Below are positions 32,761-44,366 of a stretch of 64,000 bases of DNA, in pieces. This stretch comes from Berberis thunbergii (Eukaryota; Streptophyta; Magnoliopsida; Ranunculales; Berberidaceae): contig QNQO01005810.1 of NCBI GenBank assembly GCA_003290165.1, forward strand, positions 269,852 through 333,851. Direction: 5' to 3'. A program made the translations under genes and the position numbers. The notes under the pieces are model-generated. The model searched no databases. It worked only from the letters and a program-made list of their open reading frames with translations, and was not told the DNA's origin. The stretch's first letter is position 1, and each line of letters begins with the position of its first letter.

Positions 32761-33240
32761 TGTCATGAACTAGCAATCCATGCGGCACTAGCTATCCACT
32801 TCACTAGTAAGCCTATGAGTAGTTACTTTGACGAGCACAAATATTAACTTGAGAATGCACAATATCAATCTGTAGACAATATAACAATGCACAACAGTTA
32901 ACAAAAGCTTTCATTAACATTCAATAGATTATAATGGGGAGGAACGTTTGAAAGGACGTTGCTCAAGACTAGTTCGATGCTATCGATCGATGGAAATACA
33001 ATTTTGAAGTTGAAAAACAATGCAAAGAAAACAATAAAAATGCTAGCGGTACAATCTTGCCCGACTATGCAATGGAGGCAACACGTCCTCACAGTCAAGA
33101 GCTCAAACCTTCCCCCTATAATATAGATGCTAAGCATTTTGGGCACTTTTCAAAAGGGAACATTGAATTTTGAGACCATTAGGAAAGTCTTGAAAGGCCT
33201 CTGACGTTGATTTCCCTGACCAACGGTACTAGTCATGACA
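32761..33240 (-). repeat. 3' LTR of the chromovirus
   Basis: The sequence runs TGTCATGAAC to AGTCATGACA (480 bp) and aligns along its full length with 37904-38382. Confidence 0.93.
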
Positions 33241-33251
33241 TTGTCCCACAC

Positions 33252-36250
33252 TCAATTCGCTGACGCCCTCGCAACGAACTTTTCCAAGTACTCTTCCAGC
33301 TTTGAGAGGTACGACAACAGATGCTCGACTGGGTCCCAACTGATCTCTGAAGGAGGCTCATCCTGCCACTTGACCAAATACTCTCTATCCGAGCCTGTGT
33401 TGTTGATGAGGCGGTCAGCTAAGATTTCTTCCACTTCTCGATCTGGCTTAGTAGGATGCTTAGGCAATGCTCGGATAGATACATTTCTTGTGGGATCAGT
33501 AGCATCTGCATGGTAGGACTTCAAGTTACTTGCATGGAAGATATGATGGGTGAAACGGAGCCAATGTGGTAACTTGACGCGATATGAGACTTTGCCTACT
33601 TTCTCAATAATCTGTACCGGTCCCTCATACTTGTGAAACAGATTGTTGTGTGCTCTAGCTGTCCGTTTATACTTGTTGAACATATCTAGCTTCACCAATA
33701 CCAAGTCCCCAACTTCAAAAGGATCAATCCGTCGTTTCTTGTCGACCCATTTCTTCATGTGACGGGAGGCTTTATCAAGATAGGCTTGAGAACCTTCAAT
33801 ATTTTTCTGCCAGGCTTTGACAAATTCAAGAGCTCTTGGGCTGGGTCCTTGATATTCGGTAAGCACTGTATGTGGTGTCAATGGTTGCTGACCATTGACT
33901 AACTGAAAGGGGCTGGAGTGAGTAGCTGAGCTCTTTTGTAAGTTGAAACAGAATTGTACAACATCAAGTAGTCCCACCCAATTTTTCTGATTTGCACTTA
34001 CAAAATGACGAAGGTATTCTTCGAGCATAGAGTTAAAACGCTCAGTCTGTCCGTCAGATTGGGGATGTTGGCTTGTCGACATATTAAGTTTGGATCCCAA
34101 GAGCTTAAACAACTCCTTCCAGAACTTTCCTGTGAAGCGAGCATCACGGTCGTTAACAATGTTTTCGGACAGTCCCCAATACTTCACTACATGCTTGAGG
34201 AACAATTGCGCGGTATCTTCGGATGTGCAAGTCAGTCCGGTCGGCACAAAGGTAACATATTTTGAGAATCGGTCAACAACTACAAGGATACACTTGAAAT
34301 CCTCCACTTTCGGTAACCCAGCAATGAAGTCCATGTAAACACTTTCCCAAGGACGAGTTGGAACATGCAGGGGCTCTAGTAAGCCTACTGGTCAATCTCT
34401 TTCAACCTTATCTTGCTGGCAAATAAGACATGTTCAAACATAGGCCATTACATCCTCCTGTATCTGTGGCCAATAGTACCCCGTCTCTAGCAATGCAAGT
34501 GTTTGTCTCCAACCTGGATGTCCCGCCCAATGGGTGTCATGAAATTATCTCAAAAGTTCTTTCCTCAAACCAGAAGTTCTTGGAACATAGAGGTGATTAC
34601 CAGTTGTGAGTATTGCTCCATCTTTTATCCAGAACCGTCGAGTTTTGCCCTGCTTGATCAACTCTGTAATTGCCTTCGCTTGTGGGTCTGTCTGTAGGCC
34701 TGCTTTGATCTTCTCCAAGATGGTGTGACTCGGACTGGTATGGGTTAGCACTGCAAGGTTAGCTCTTCTACTGAGTGCATCAGCTACATTGTTAGTGCAC
34801 CATGGCTTGTATTCCAATACTAAGTCAAATTCTGCTAATTTTTCCCGCCATCGAGATTGCTTGGAGGTTAGCATCTTCTGATTAAGGAAATGGCTTGCTG
34901 CAGCATTTTCTGTTTTAACAAGAACTTGAGATCCCAAGAGGTAGTGTCTCCACACCCGTAAACAATGTACAATGGCTAGCAATTCCTTTTCATGAGCTGA
35001 GTAACGAGACTCTGTATCATTCAGCTTTCGACTCTCATATGCTACCGGGTGACCATCTTGAAGCAAAATTCCCCCTAAGGCATAATCAGATGCATCTGTT
35101 TGTACTTCAAAGGGCTTGGTGATGTCTGGCAAGTCCAATACTGGATCTTTCATCACGACTAGTTTCAAGTCTTGGAATGAAGCTTCACACTGCCTATCCC
35201 ATTCCCATGTTCGGTCTTGTTTCAACAAATTTGTCAATGCAACAATTCTCTTGGAGTAGTCCCTTATGAAGCGACGATAATAGTTTGCGAGTCCAAGGAA
35301 AGAACGTAGTTGAGACACGTTCTTAGGAGTGTTCCAATCATGGATTGCCTTGACTTTCTCCATGTCCATTCGAATCTTGCCATTGCCAATAACATGACCC
35401 AAGAAATTGATCTGGGTCTAGCCGAATGAGCACTTCTCCTTCTTGACAAAGAGATGATTATCCCTAAGGATTTGGAACACTTCTCGCAAATGATGTAGGT
35501 GTTCTTCTATAGTCCCACTATAAACCACAATATCGTCAAGATAGATAACCACGAACTTGTCCAGAAGGTGACGGAACATGCCATTCATTAAGGGTGCAAA
35601 ACGTAGCTGGAGCATTGATCAAGCCGAAGGGCATTACTAGGAACTCATATGACCCATATCTAGTAGAACAAGCAGTTTTGGATTCGTCACCAGCAACAAT
35701 GCGGACCTGATGGTAACCTGATCTCAAGTCAAGTTTTGTGAAGTATCTGGCAGATCCAAGTTGGTCGAATAAGTCTGCAATGAGCGATAACGGGTATTTG
35801 TTATTTATAGTGACTTTGTTCAAGGCTCTATAATCAACACAAAGGCGAAGACTGCCATCATGTTTCCGCTGAAAAAGAACAGGTGCCCCATAAGGTGCTT
35901 TAGAGGGTCGAATGAATCCCGACTCCAACAAGCCATCTAGTTGTTTTCTCAATTCGGTCAACTCTGGAGGGCTCATGCGATATGGACTACGTGCGGGTGG
36001 CTTGGCACCAGGCACTAACTCAATTTCGTGATTAATGAGCTTTCTGGGAGGTAGATTCTTTGGCAATTCATTCGACATCACTTCTCTAAAGTCAACAATA
36101 ACTTGGGCAACTTCCTAAGGGATTTTGCTAGTATCATCTTCCATCTCTAGCTTTGCCACATCTAAGTATGTATCTTCTCCTTTGGCTAAGCCTCTCTTGA
36201 CTTGGAGCACCGACAATATTCTATCATGAGTTGTGGGTCGAATTGATGTT
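33252..36250 (-). pseudogene. Chromovirus pol (RT, RNase H, integrase, chromodomain-like tail), broken
   Basis: On the minus strand, RT shows [29 protein letters not shown] and YLDDIVVYS, with a frameshift near 35600 between the APATFC and YLDD blocks. RNase H shows [10 protein letters not shown] and LADALSRR-like NVADALSRR. Integrase (34334-33252) has DFIAGLP, NDRDARFTGKFW and SDGQTERFNSMLEEY, so D, D and E are all kept. The C-terminus, REVEEILADRLINN then EYLVKWQDEP, is chromodomain-like. Stops lie near 36116, 35416, 34546, 34437 and 34393. Confidence 0.9.
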
Positions 36251-36330
36251 GGTACAATGCGTAGTCTGGGTCCGAAAAAGGCCAAGGAGTCCATGAAAGG
36301 TAGTAGTCCTGTTGCAGCTTCTCGGAAGAA

Positions 36331-37638
36331 TTATTGGCCAAGAATCACCTTAAAATCATCAAGTGGGATGACCAAGAAGTTTGATCTTCCTTCCCATGGA
36401 CCAACTCTAGCCATACCATTAATAGAGATTGCCTCAGAATTGACAGCTTTCAACTTACCCACATCTCCTTCTAAGTTCAGTCCCACACGTCTAGCTTCAT
36501 CTGGGGCAATAAAATTGTATGTCGCCCCTGAATCCAACAATGCTTGGGAAGGGAACCCATTGATAGTGATGTCGAGGTATTGCAAAGCCTTCTTGTGTGG
36601 GTGCTCATACATTTCTCCTTTGACAGCATTGAGCTTGCGTAAAGCTCCCATCTGGGAGGTCTCACTGTTGGTGGGGTTTGAGCTCGATGCGGTCGAGTTA
36701 GAAGGTTCTGTTTGAAGCAAGGACATCAATGAATGTAGGGCTGGTTTGGATGGACATTTGCCTGTTGGGTGATCCCTACTATTGCAAAGAATGCATGGGG
36801 CAGGTGTAGATGGTCTCCACTGCCCAGAGTAGTTTTTCCCTCCTTCGTTGTTGTAATTTGAGTTGCTAGGGCTAGCATTCCAATCTCTGTTGGAACTCCA
36901 ATTCTGGTTCGACGGCTGAGAATTGTAGTTTCCTCGGTTCTGACTTGAGTTCCCCCAGTTTTGGTGAGGTGATCGAGCATTCGACCCTGAGCTTGAATTG
37001 GTACTGCCAGTTCTAGCTGTGGAGTGATTGAGCGAAGTGGATCCAGCCATGGGCATATAATCGCTAAACCTTTCTGCTGCTGCAATAGCACTTGTAATAT
37101 CTGTCACCTTCTGCCTTTGCAATTCTGCTTGCAGAAATGGCTGAGCTTGTCCCATGAAACAAAAAACTTTGTCCTTTTCAGACATGTCTCGAATATCTAG
37201 CAAGCAAGTTGAGAACTGCCTGACATAGTCTCGAATATTGCCTGTCTGTTTGATGGTATGGAGCTTCCTCCTTGCTAAGAAATCAGTGTTCTCAGGCAAG
37301 AATTGATTTCTGAGTTCCTTCTTGAGGTCTGCCCAAGTTCTAATAAGGATGCGACCTTCTTCCATATCTGCATATTTGGTTCTCCACCATAGTTTCGCAT
37401 CATCTGCTAAGTACATGGTCGCCATGGTGACCTTCGCTTCTTCTGATTCGGGGTTCACCGCCCGAAAATACTGCTCCAGATCAAACAAGAAGTTCTCTAG
37501 CTCCTTCCCATCTCGTACCCCAGCATATGACTTTGGCTCAAGCACTTTCATCCTAGGGTGATCAGTCGTCCCTGTGGCCTTGGTCAGCAAGCCAACCATT
37601 GCAAATATGTCCTCCAGCTGTAATTGGAAGTCACTCAT
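36331..37638 (-). pseudogene. Chromovirus gag and protease
   Basis: A 436-codon frame encodes Gag (WWRTKYADMEE, LRNQFLPENTDFLARRKLH) and a zinc knuckle with CILCNSRDHPTGKC. The protease follows with LLDSGATYNFIA. It stops at TAA 36333-36331, where the frame should run on into pol (next residues FFREAATGLLPF), so the polyprotein is interrupted by a nonsense change. Confidence 0.9.
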
Positions 37639-37903
37639 CACTTGAGTTGTGGATGATGCGACTCTTCCATAGCGATTGTCCGTCCTTCTAAATTATCGAC
37701 GTGTTCAGCCAGCGAATCCACTCTGTCTGCCAAGTGAAAGAGTCCATCAAGCCGACTGATCTGTTCTCCCAAACTGCTCAATTGGTCCATTCTGTTTTCT
37801 AGTCTCTGCATTCGACTAGCCTATCGTTCCTCCATAGCGCTAACGCGCTCGTTAGTTCCTGCATCCTGGTTTGCATTCAACAAGCTCTGGCTCTGATACC
37901 AAC

Positions 37904-38382
37904 TATCACGAACTAGCAATCCGTGCGGCACTAGCTATCCAATTCACTAGTAAGTCTATGAGTAGTTACTTTGAAGAGTACAAATATTAACTTGAGAATG
38001 CACAATATCAATCTGTAGACAATATAACGATGCACAATAGTCAGCAAAAGCTTTCATTAACATTCAATAGATTACAATGGGGAGGAACATTTGAATGGAC
38101 GTTGCTCAAGACTAGTTCGATGATATCGATCGATGAAAATACAAGTTTGAAGTTGAAAAACAATGCAAAGAAAACACTAAAAATGCTAGCGGTACAGCCT
38201 GGCCCGACTATGCAATGGAGGCAACACGTCCTCACAGTCAAGAGCTCAAACCTTTCCCCTATAATATAGATGCTAAGCATTTGGGCATTTTTCAAAAGGG
38301 AACATTGAGCTTTGAGACCATTAGGAAAGTCTTGAAAGGCCTCTGACGTTGATTTCCCTGACCAACGGTACTAGTCCTGACA
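37904..38382 (-). repeat. 5' LTR of the chromovirus with adjacent primer site
   Basis: This LTR lies at the 5' side on the minus strand. Its inner end is mutated (TATCACG in place of TGTCATG on the + strand). Two bases further in, TGGTATCAGAGCC (37901-37889 on -) is an initiator-Met primer site. Confidence 0.9.
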
Positions 38383-38387
38383 GCAGG

Positions 38388-40480
38388 CATGTGTGTGTAC
38401 GACGTGAACCTCTGAAATTTGTCGCATTTACGAACATATCTTTGGCGTCTCATTGCATCGTCGGTCAATAGTACCCTAGGTTAAAGCTTTTTGGGCGAGG
38501 GTTCTCCCACTCGAATGATTTTCGCATATCTCGTCGTGGATCCTTCCTAGGACCTGATCTGCCTTAGGAGGTGACAAACATCAGAGCAAGGGTCCTATCA
38601 CTGATCTCCTGTATAACTTGTTGTTTAGAAGAGTGTACCGCGCTGCTCTGTTTTTTAGTCTTCTGGCCTATACTTTCTTGTTCGGCAGGGCTCCAGTTGC
38701 AATATAAGAGTCATTCAATTCGACAATGTGCTTGTAGCACAAATATCTCTAGGATCTTCTTCGTCAAGGCTTGGTTGCTCTTGGTATTCGATGAGACCGT
38801 TAGAGACTTTGGCGAAGATTGAGGCTTCCCTGGCTAGTACATCAACTTTTTATCGTCTTCTCGGGGGCTTTGTAAGAGCTCGCACCTTTTGAACCCGCTT
38901 ATTGCGTTGAATACCTTTTCGTGGTAGGCTATCTTGCAGGGTCCTTGTTGTTGAAATCTTTTTTGACCTGCTTGACTACCAGCCTTGAGTCATTATATGC
39001 CGTAAGGTGATTTATCCCGATCCCCAAGGCTAGCTTCAGGCCAAACAGAAGGGCCTCATATTCGTCTTCGTTGTTTGAAGTGGAAAAGTCGAACCTGACG
39101 ACTTTTTTCAGAAGTGAAGCAGCGAAGCCGCTTGGAGAGTGGAGTGTGATCCCAGCTTCGTTTTATTTTCCTTATCGACGATCCATTGCAACACAATATC
39201 CATCCTTGAATGCTTGAATCCAGGGCTGGAAGGTTCATTTTTGGTTCTTCCCTGCCAGTGAACTCGGCGATGAAGTCTGCCAGCACTTGGGCTTTGATGG
39301 TGGTTCTTGAAGCATAGCTTATGTCAAACTGCCCGAGTTCTACTGACCATTTCACCATCATGCCGGATAACTCTAGTTTGTGCAGTAATGTACGAAACGG
39401 GTGCTTGGTTATAATTGTTATAGAGTGGGCCTGAAAATAAGACTCAATTTTCTTGAGGATATAACTAGTACCATGGCTAATTTCTCCAGGTCCGGGTAGT
39501 GTGCCTTTTTTCCACGAAGGTTTTGCTGGCGTAGTATACTGATTTTTGGATTCATCGGTCATCTCATATAAGGGCTGAGCTGATTGCGTGCTTGGAAACC
39601 GATAGGTACAAATAGAGTGTTTCCCCTATTGCCGGTTTTGATGGTAGCTCGAGGCTCCCCATGTATGCTTTCAGGCTCTGAAAGGCTTGTTCGCACTCTT
39701 TGTCCCATAAGAATCTTTTGCTTCCTCTTAGTATTTTAAAGAAATGAAGGCATTTGTCAGATGATTTATATATAACCTGTTAAGTGCTACCACCCTCCTA
39801 GTCAGACTCTGAACGTCTCTGATATTGGCAGGGCTTTCATGTCGAGAAGGGCCTAAATCTGTTTTGAATTAGCTTCGATTCCCCTCTTATTCACTATGTA
39901 GCCTAAGAATTTTCCAGACTCAACTTCGAATGTACATTTCTGTGGATTGAGTTTCATCTGATATTTTCTGAGCTAGTTGATTGCTTCGGTGAGGTCTCCT
40001 ATGTGGTCGGGGTTACAGAGGCTCTTGACCCGCATATCGTCAATGTAGACCTCGATATTCCTACCGATTTGTTATTTGAACATTCGGTTTACCAGTTGTT
40101 GATATGTAGCACCTGCATTCTTTAAACCAAATGACATCACTCTGTAACGGTATATTCCTCTCTCAGTTGTGAAAGAAGTTTTTTCTTGATCTGGGGGTGC
40201 ATTAATATCTGGTTGTAGCTAAGTAGGCGTCCATGAAGCTTAGTAAATTGTGTCCAGATGTGGCATCCACAATTTGATCCGTGTAGTCTACGCATACTCT
40301 CCACTTCCCATTTTTCTTTTTCACCAAAATGATGTTTGCCATCCAGTCTGGGTATCGTGCTTCCTTGATCATTCCCGCATTGAGTAATAACTGCACCTCC
40401 TCATTTATGATCGTATTTCTCTCAGGCGCCACAAGCATCTTATTATGTCGTATGGTTTTCCTCGTGCGGTCCACCTCTAG
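38388..40480 (-). pseudogene. Tat element 1 RT, RNase H and integrase N-terminus remnants
   Basis: Minus-strand pieces include RT (VKKKNGKWRVCVDYT then DQIVDATSGHNLLSFMDAY, lacking the ~16 residues that normally join these blocks) and a YIDDMRVKS-type catalytic block near 40040. RNase H-like ITKHPFRTLLHKLELSGMMV and VLADFIAEFTG also appear. Stops and frameshifts are frequent, and no part can be functional. Confidence 0.8.
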
Positions 40481-41940
40481 GTGATGAATGATTATTGATG
40501 AGTGTTTTGCATGGTCCAGGCGAATATGTCTTAGTTTCGCTGCAGCAGCTCTGTCAGCTGTTCCGCCAATTCTTTGCTCAAGCAGGACCTATTTGAATGG
40601 CCTTACAGTTGAAAGGACTGTCAAGGTAGACCGTGATGGTTTCTTCCTCTAGTTGACCGGCACTGGGCCTGCCCTAGGGGCTTACAAGAGCTTCGTTGTC
40701 TGGGATGGGTTGCTCTATTTCAGCTTATCGGGCAAGATTGAGAGACATCTTGGCCGCGATACTAGCTGTTAATTGAGAGTCACTTGGTAGCAGTGTCGTC
40801 CTGTACTGGCATTCTCTGGCAACTGCATGGTTGCCTCATGATGTATCAACTGTTTGGTTTATCGGGTATTTGATGGATTGGTGCAGAGTGGAGACTGCTG
40901 CTCCCATTTGGTGTATCTAGGGTTTCCCCAGGACAATGTTATATGTGGAAGGTGCATCGATCACTATGAATTCTTAAAACAGAGTTTTTTTGAGTCGGTG
41001 GCTCTTCCGTGACTACTGTTAGTTGTACTTTTCTCACTGGAAATCGATCATCGGACTGTTATCAGAGGTTAGGGCTTCTTTCTTTAGCTGCATGTTGTGG
41101 AACGTGCGAAGAAATAGAACGTTCAACGAGCTTTCAGTGTCCACCAAGGATCTCCTTACTTCCCAACTTGCCAGGGAGATCGTTATCACCAGATAGTCAT
41201 TATGTGAGGGTTGGACATCCTGGAGGTCTTCGTATTTAAAAGGCTAGCGACATAGGAAGATCATGTTTTTGCGTGTGCGACATTGTCACTCCCGACATAT
41301 CGCTTGGACCCTCATATCTCTGAGAGCCCTTTTTCTGGATCTGCTTGATAATTCAAACTCGGAATGAGCCCCATGAAGCATGTGTATTGTGCCTGCCGAT
41401 TCACCTCTTACCCTTTTTGTCGGGGGATTTTTCCTCGGGCTCAGTTTTTCTCCTAGTGGTATGTTCCTCATTTAGGGCGATGCAATTCTATTCTTCTTTC
41501 ACCAAGTCCAACATATTTGCTGGTGGGTCCAGAGTTAGAAAGTTGTAGAATTTTTCGTTTCTCAGACTATCGGTGAAGGCTGCGACGACTGTTGCATCGT
41601 TGCACACGTTGACGGATGTTAGATTGCTACTGAAGCGCATGATGTACGCTCTCAATGTCTCGTCAAGCTTTTGTTACATCGACTTGAGAGTCCTCATTGT
41701 TAGCAGGATTTGTTGTATACAAGATGATCTTAGATCCGTCTCGGGGTCCGTCACCGCTGTTGCTGTTACGGGTGTGTGAGTTTGTTGCCCATGCGTTATT
41801 GGCCCCACTAGAAGTGGTGGAGTAGTGTCAGAGCTTTTGACGTGTCCCCTTGTTCTCCATTGTTGTGTGATCTGATGGTCATCATCTTCTTGTATTCTGA
41901 AGGGAAATGATGTTAGTAAAAAGTTAGGAACTATTTTGTT
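40481..41940 (-). pseudogene. Tat element 1 gag and protease region, heavily decayed
   Basis: From position and weak residual similarity this is the gag-protease part between the primer site and RT. Both strands show only short open frames. No intact motif is readable. Confidence 0.5.
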
Positions 41941-41959
41941 CCCACAAACGGCGCCAAAC
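41940..41959 (-). other. Primer-binding site of Tat element 1
   Basis: Read on the minus strand directly after the LTR end CATCA, the sequence is GTTTGGCGCCGTTTGTGGGA. The GGCGCC-type site is shared with Tat element 2 at 48139-48158. Confidence 0.85.
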
Positions 41960-43832
41960 TGATGTGGTCAATTTTCGTTCCCTGCTTTGATCTTGACCTG
42001 CTAGCCTGTTGACCTGCACAAGAAACCCACGTGAGCCATGAACCACCGTTGTGGTGGCCGATGACACTCTGATGCTAAAGTCAGACAGAGATATGAAGAA
42101 GACGTAATGTTGTAAACATGGAATTTTTAGCGTACTTTAGCTTACCAACCTCATGTCTTATTTATAGTGCTTGAGTCCTGGTTCGACAAGGCCTATAGGT
42201 AGCGTAGTTTAGGGAAGAAAATCTCCGTGGAGATCCTTATCTAATTAGGAGTTGTACTGTGAAGGGAAGTTTCTCTGTTAGACTTGTGCTCCTAGATACG
42301 CGGGAGATAGTTCCCAATCAAAGTTTAGTCCATAAATAGAAGTTTTCATATGCGATGTATACTCTGGTATTTGCTTCCTAGTTGGAAGCAAAGTACTACT
42401 GTCTTGCTTGTCCGACGCTGATCTTTGAGATATTTGACTTAGCAAGGCTTACGGGTATTGAGGATAGCTGTGAGACGCATGGGCTTAGCAAGCTGTAATG
42501 ATTTAAGTTCATCTGGCGGACTGTATTGTGCGGTAGGAATGGAAGTGAGGCGGATTTTCACGGATATCCGCCCCACTCGCCCCGTTTGGAGGGGATTTGG
42601 TAAAGGGTCCCTGAATTTTGGGGTGGATACAGATTTGGCCATATCTGCCCCACGGATATCTATTTAACCGGTAAATTTACAAAATATCCTTAAGCTATAT
42701 AAAGGGATTAACCCTTTCACTCACACACATTCGCTCCCTCACACCGCCCCTCCCTCCATCCCACAGAGATATCAATCTCTCTCCCTCCCCTCCCTCATCC
42801 CACAGAGAGATCGATCTCTCTCCCTCCCTCCTCCCCCCCTCACACCGCCTCTCCCTCCCACAGAGACATCTATCTCCCTCCCACAGAGAGATCTCGCTCC
42901 CTCACACCGCCTCTCCCTCCCACAGATCTCCCTCCCGTGAGTCCCGTCTCACAGAGAGATCTCCCTCCCTCACACCAGAGCCTCTCCCTCTCACACACAC
43001 CAGACGCAGAGAGATCTCCCTTCGCCTTTCCCTCTCACACACAAATCCTCACTCGAAAAGGAAGGTCGAAGCCTCTCACAGTCAAGGGTTTCGCCTTTCA
43101 CGACCAAGATCAAATTCTCACAGTCAAAATCGAAGTTTCCCACCTCCATATCCGCATTCCTCTCCCCATCAGAGATCAGATCTGAGATCTCAGAAATCAG
43201 ATCTGATCAAATTTTTTTAGATCAAATGTTTTTTTTTTGTAATTTGTTGTAATTTTTTTTAGATCTAAACTTTTTTTGTTGTAATTTATTGTAATTTTTT
43301 TAGATCTAAACTTTTTTTTTGTTGTAATTGTTTTTTGTAGATTTTAGATCGAATTTTTTTTTGTAATTGGTTTAATTTTTTTTTAGATCTTAGATCAGAG
43401 ATCTAAACTTTAGATTGATTTTTTTTGTAATTTGTTGTAATTTTTTAGATCAGTGATCTCAAATTTGACCTTTAAATCAATTTTTTTTGTAATTTTTTGT
43501 ATTTATAAATGATCTTTTTTTTACTGTATGTATGAATGAATGTAATTTTTAATGGATATTTTTGGGCGGGGCGGATATCCGTCAATCCGTGTGGGCGGAG
43601 GCGATTTTTTTAATAAATTTATAAACGGATTGGCAGGGCGGATTTGAGGATCCATTATTCTTGATGGATCGGTGATGAATTTGCTCAAATCCGTCCTGTT
43701 GTCATCCCTATTATGTGGGTTTGGAAACGCTTGGGCCAGATCAGTGTTGGGTTGACACTTGGGCATGTTATTCCTCGAGATCATCGTGACACGCGTAAGG
43801 CGTGTGAGAGAGGATGTTTCGATGTTTCATCA
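41960..43832 (-). repeat. 5' LTR of Tat element 1 (with nested hAT-like element)
   Basis: It aligns to 22800-23915 on both sides of the insertion at 42534-43710. Without it the LTR is about 690 bp. It shares GTAATGTTGTAAACA and GTCTTATTTATAGTG with the other LTR. Confidence 0.85.
42534..43710. mobile_element. hAT-like element inside the Tat 5' LTR (1.18 kb)
   Basis: The ends TAGGAATGGAAGTGAGG and the inverted CTGTTGTCATCCCTA correspond imperfectly. The flanking 8-mers TTGTGCGG and TTATGTGG match at 6 of 8. Subterminal GCGGATATCCG motifs occur on both sides. The interior has a TATA-like CTATATAAAGG at 42694, a CT-rich run with repeated TCTCCCTCCC and CACAGAGAGAT (42720-43020), and then AGATCTAAACTTT/TTTGTAATTTGTTG repeats (43205-43520). 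The first part resembles a captured plant promoter and leader; no gene is recognised. Confidence 0.7.
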
Positions 43833-44366
43833 CAAACTAACGAGACTTGCAAACTCCGTCCAAAAATTTTAAATTGACCAACTCACCTTTATGCAATTGG
43901 TTTGCACATGTTTTTAAAACGACTAATGTTTCTTTAAAAGATGAGTGCCAATTAGAAATTATATACAAACTAATGGAGGCCAATAAGGAATTAGTTGGTA
44001 TATAATTCCTAATTGGCCCCCATCTTTGTTTTAAAAAAAATCATTTTAAAAAATGTGCAAATCACGTGCATAAGGGTACGCTGGTCATTTTGAAAATATT
44101 GAATGGAGTTTGTGAGTCTCATTAGTTTGTATATAATTCTTAATTGGCCCCATCTTTGTTTTTAAAAAATTCTAGTCATTTTAAAAACATGTGCAAACCA
44201 CGTACATAAGGATAATTTGGTTATTTTGAAAGTTTTGGATGGAGTTTATGAGTCAACGTAGATGAACTCATGGTCATGAGGGTTGAACTGGAATAAAAGA
44301 ATTAATGAAGGTTAAACATGAATAGTCATAAACTAATGAAGGCCAAATGAGAAATAATTCTTTTTT

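Larger units (their letters stand above)
32761..38382 (-). mobile_element. Ty3/Gypsy chromovirus nested in Tat element 1 (5.6 kb)
   Basis: LTRs of 480 and 479 bp bound the element, and the TSD GCAGG flanks it. By eye the LTRs differ at about 27 sites (5.6%). On the minus strand a TGGTATCAGAGCC primer site follows the right LTR. Gag, protease, RT, RNase H, integrase and a chromodomain-like tail come in chromovirus order. Several stops and at least one frameshift make it defective. Confidence 0.93.
22800..43832 (-). mobile_element. Tat-type Ty3/Gypsy retrotransposon, degenerate, with seven nested insertions
   Basis: The LTRs begin TGATG and end CATCA, and the whole is flanked by the TSD CAAAC at 22795-22799 and 43833-43837. 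On the minus strand the order is 5' LTR (right), a primer site GTTTGGCGCCGTTTGTGGG, then gag, protease, RT, RNase H and integrase remnants. After these come a ~178-bp tandem repeat zone, an antisense ORF and the 3' LTR (left). A GGCGCC-type primer site, tandem repeats and an antisense ORF are known traits of the Tat/Retand group. Coding parts are full of stops and gaps. Without nested insertions the element would be about 10 kb. Confidence 0.85.
22569..44366. mobile_element. Large inverted-repeat (foldback-type) element split by the Tat element
   Basis: The left arm (22569-22799) starts GGTTATTTTTCATTTG and carries TTATCCTTATGCACGTGG and GGAATTATATACAAAC. The reverse complement of 44120-44363 reads through the same landmarks in the same order. 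Each arm holds subrepeats of about 130 bp, the second of which is at 43838-43960 and again inverted at 44000-44100. Removing the Tat insertion (22800-43832, one copy of CAAAC) restores a roughly 760-bp palindromic unit with no coding capacity. Confidence 0.7.
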
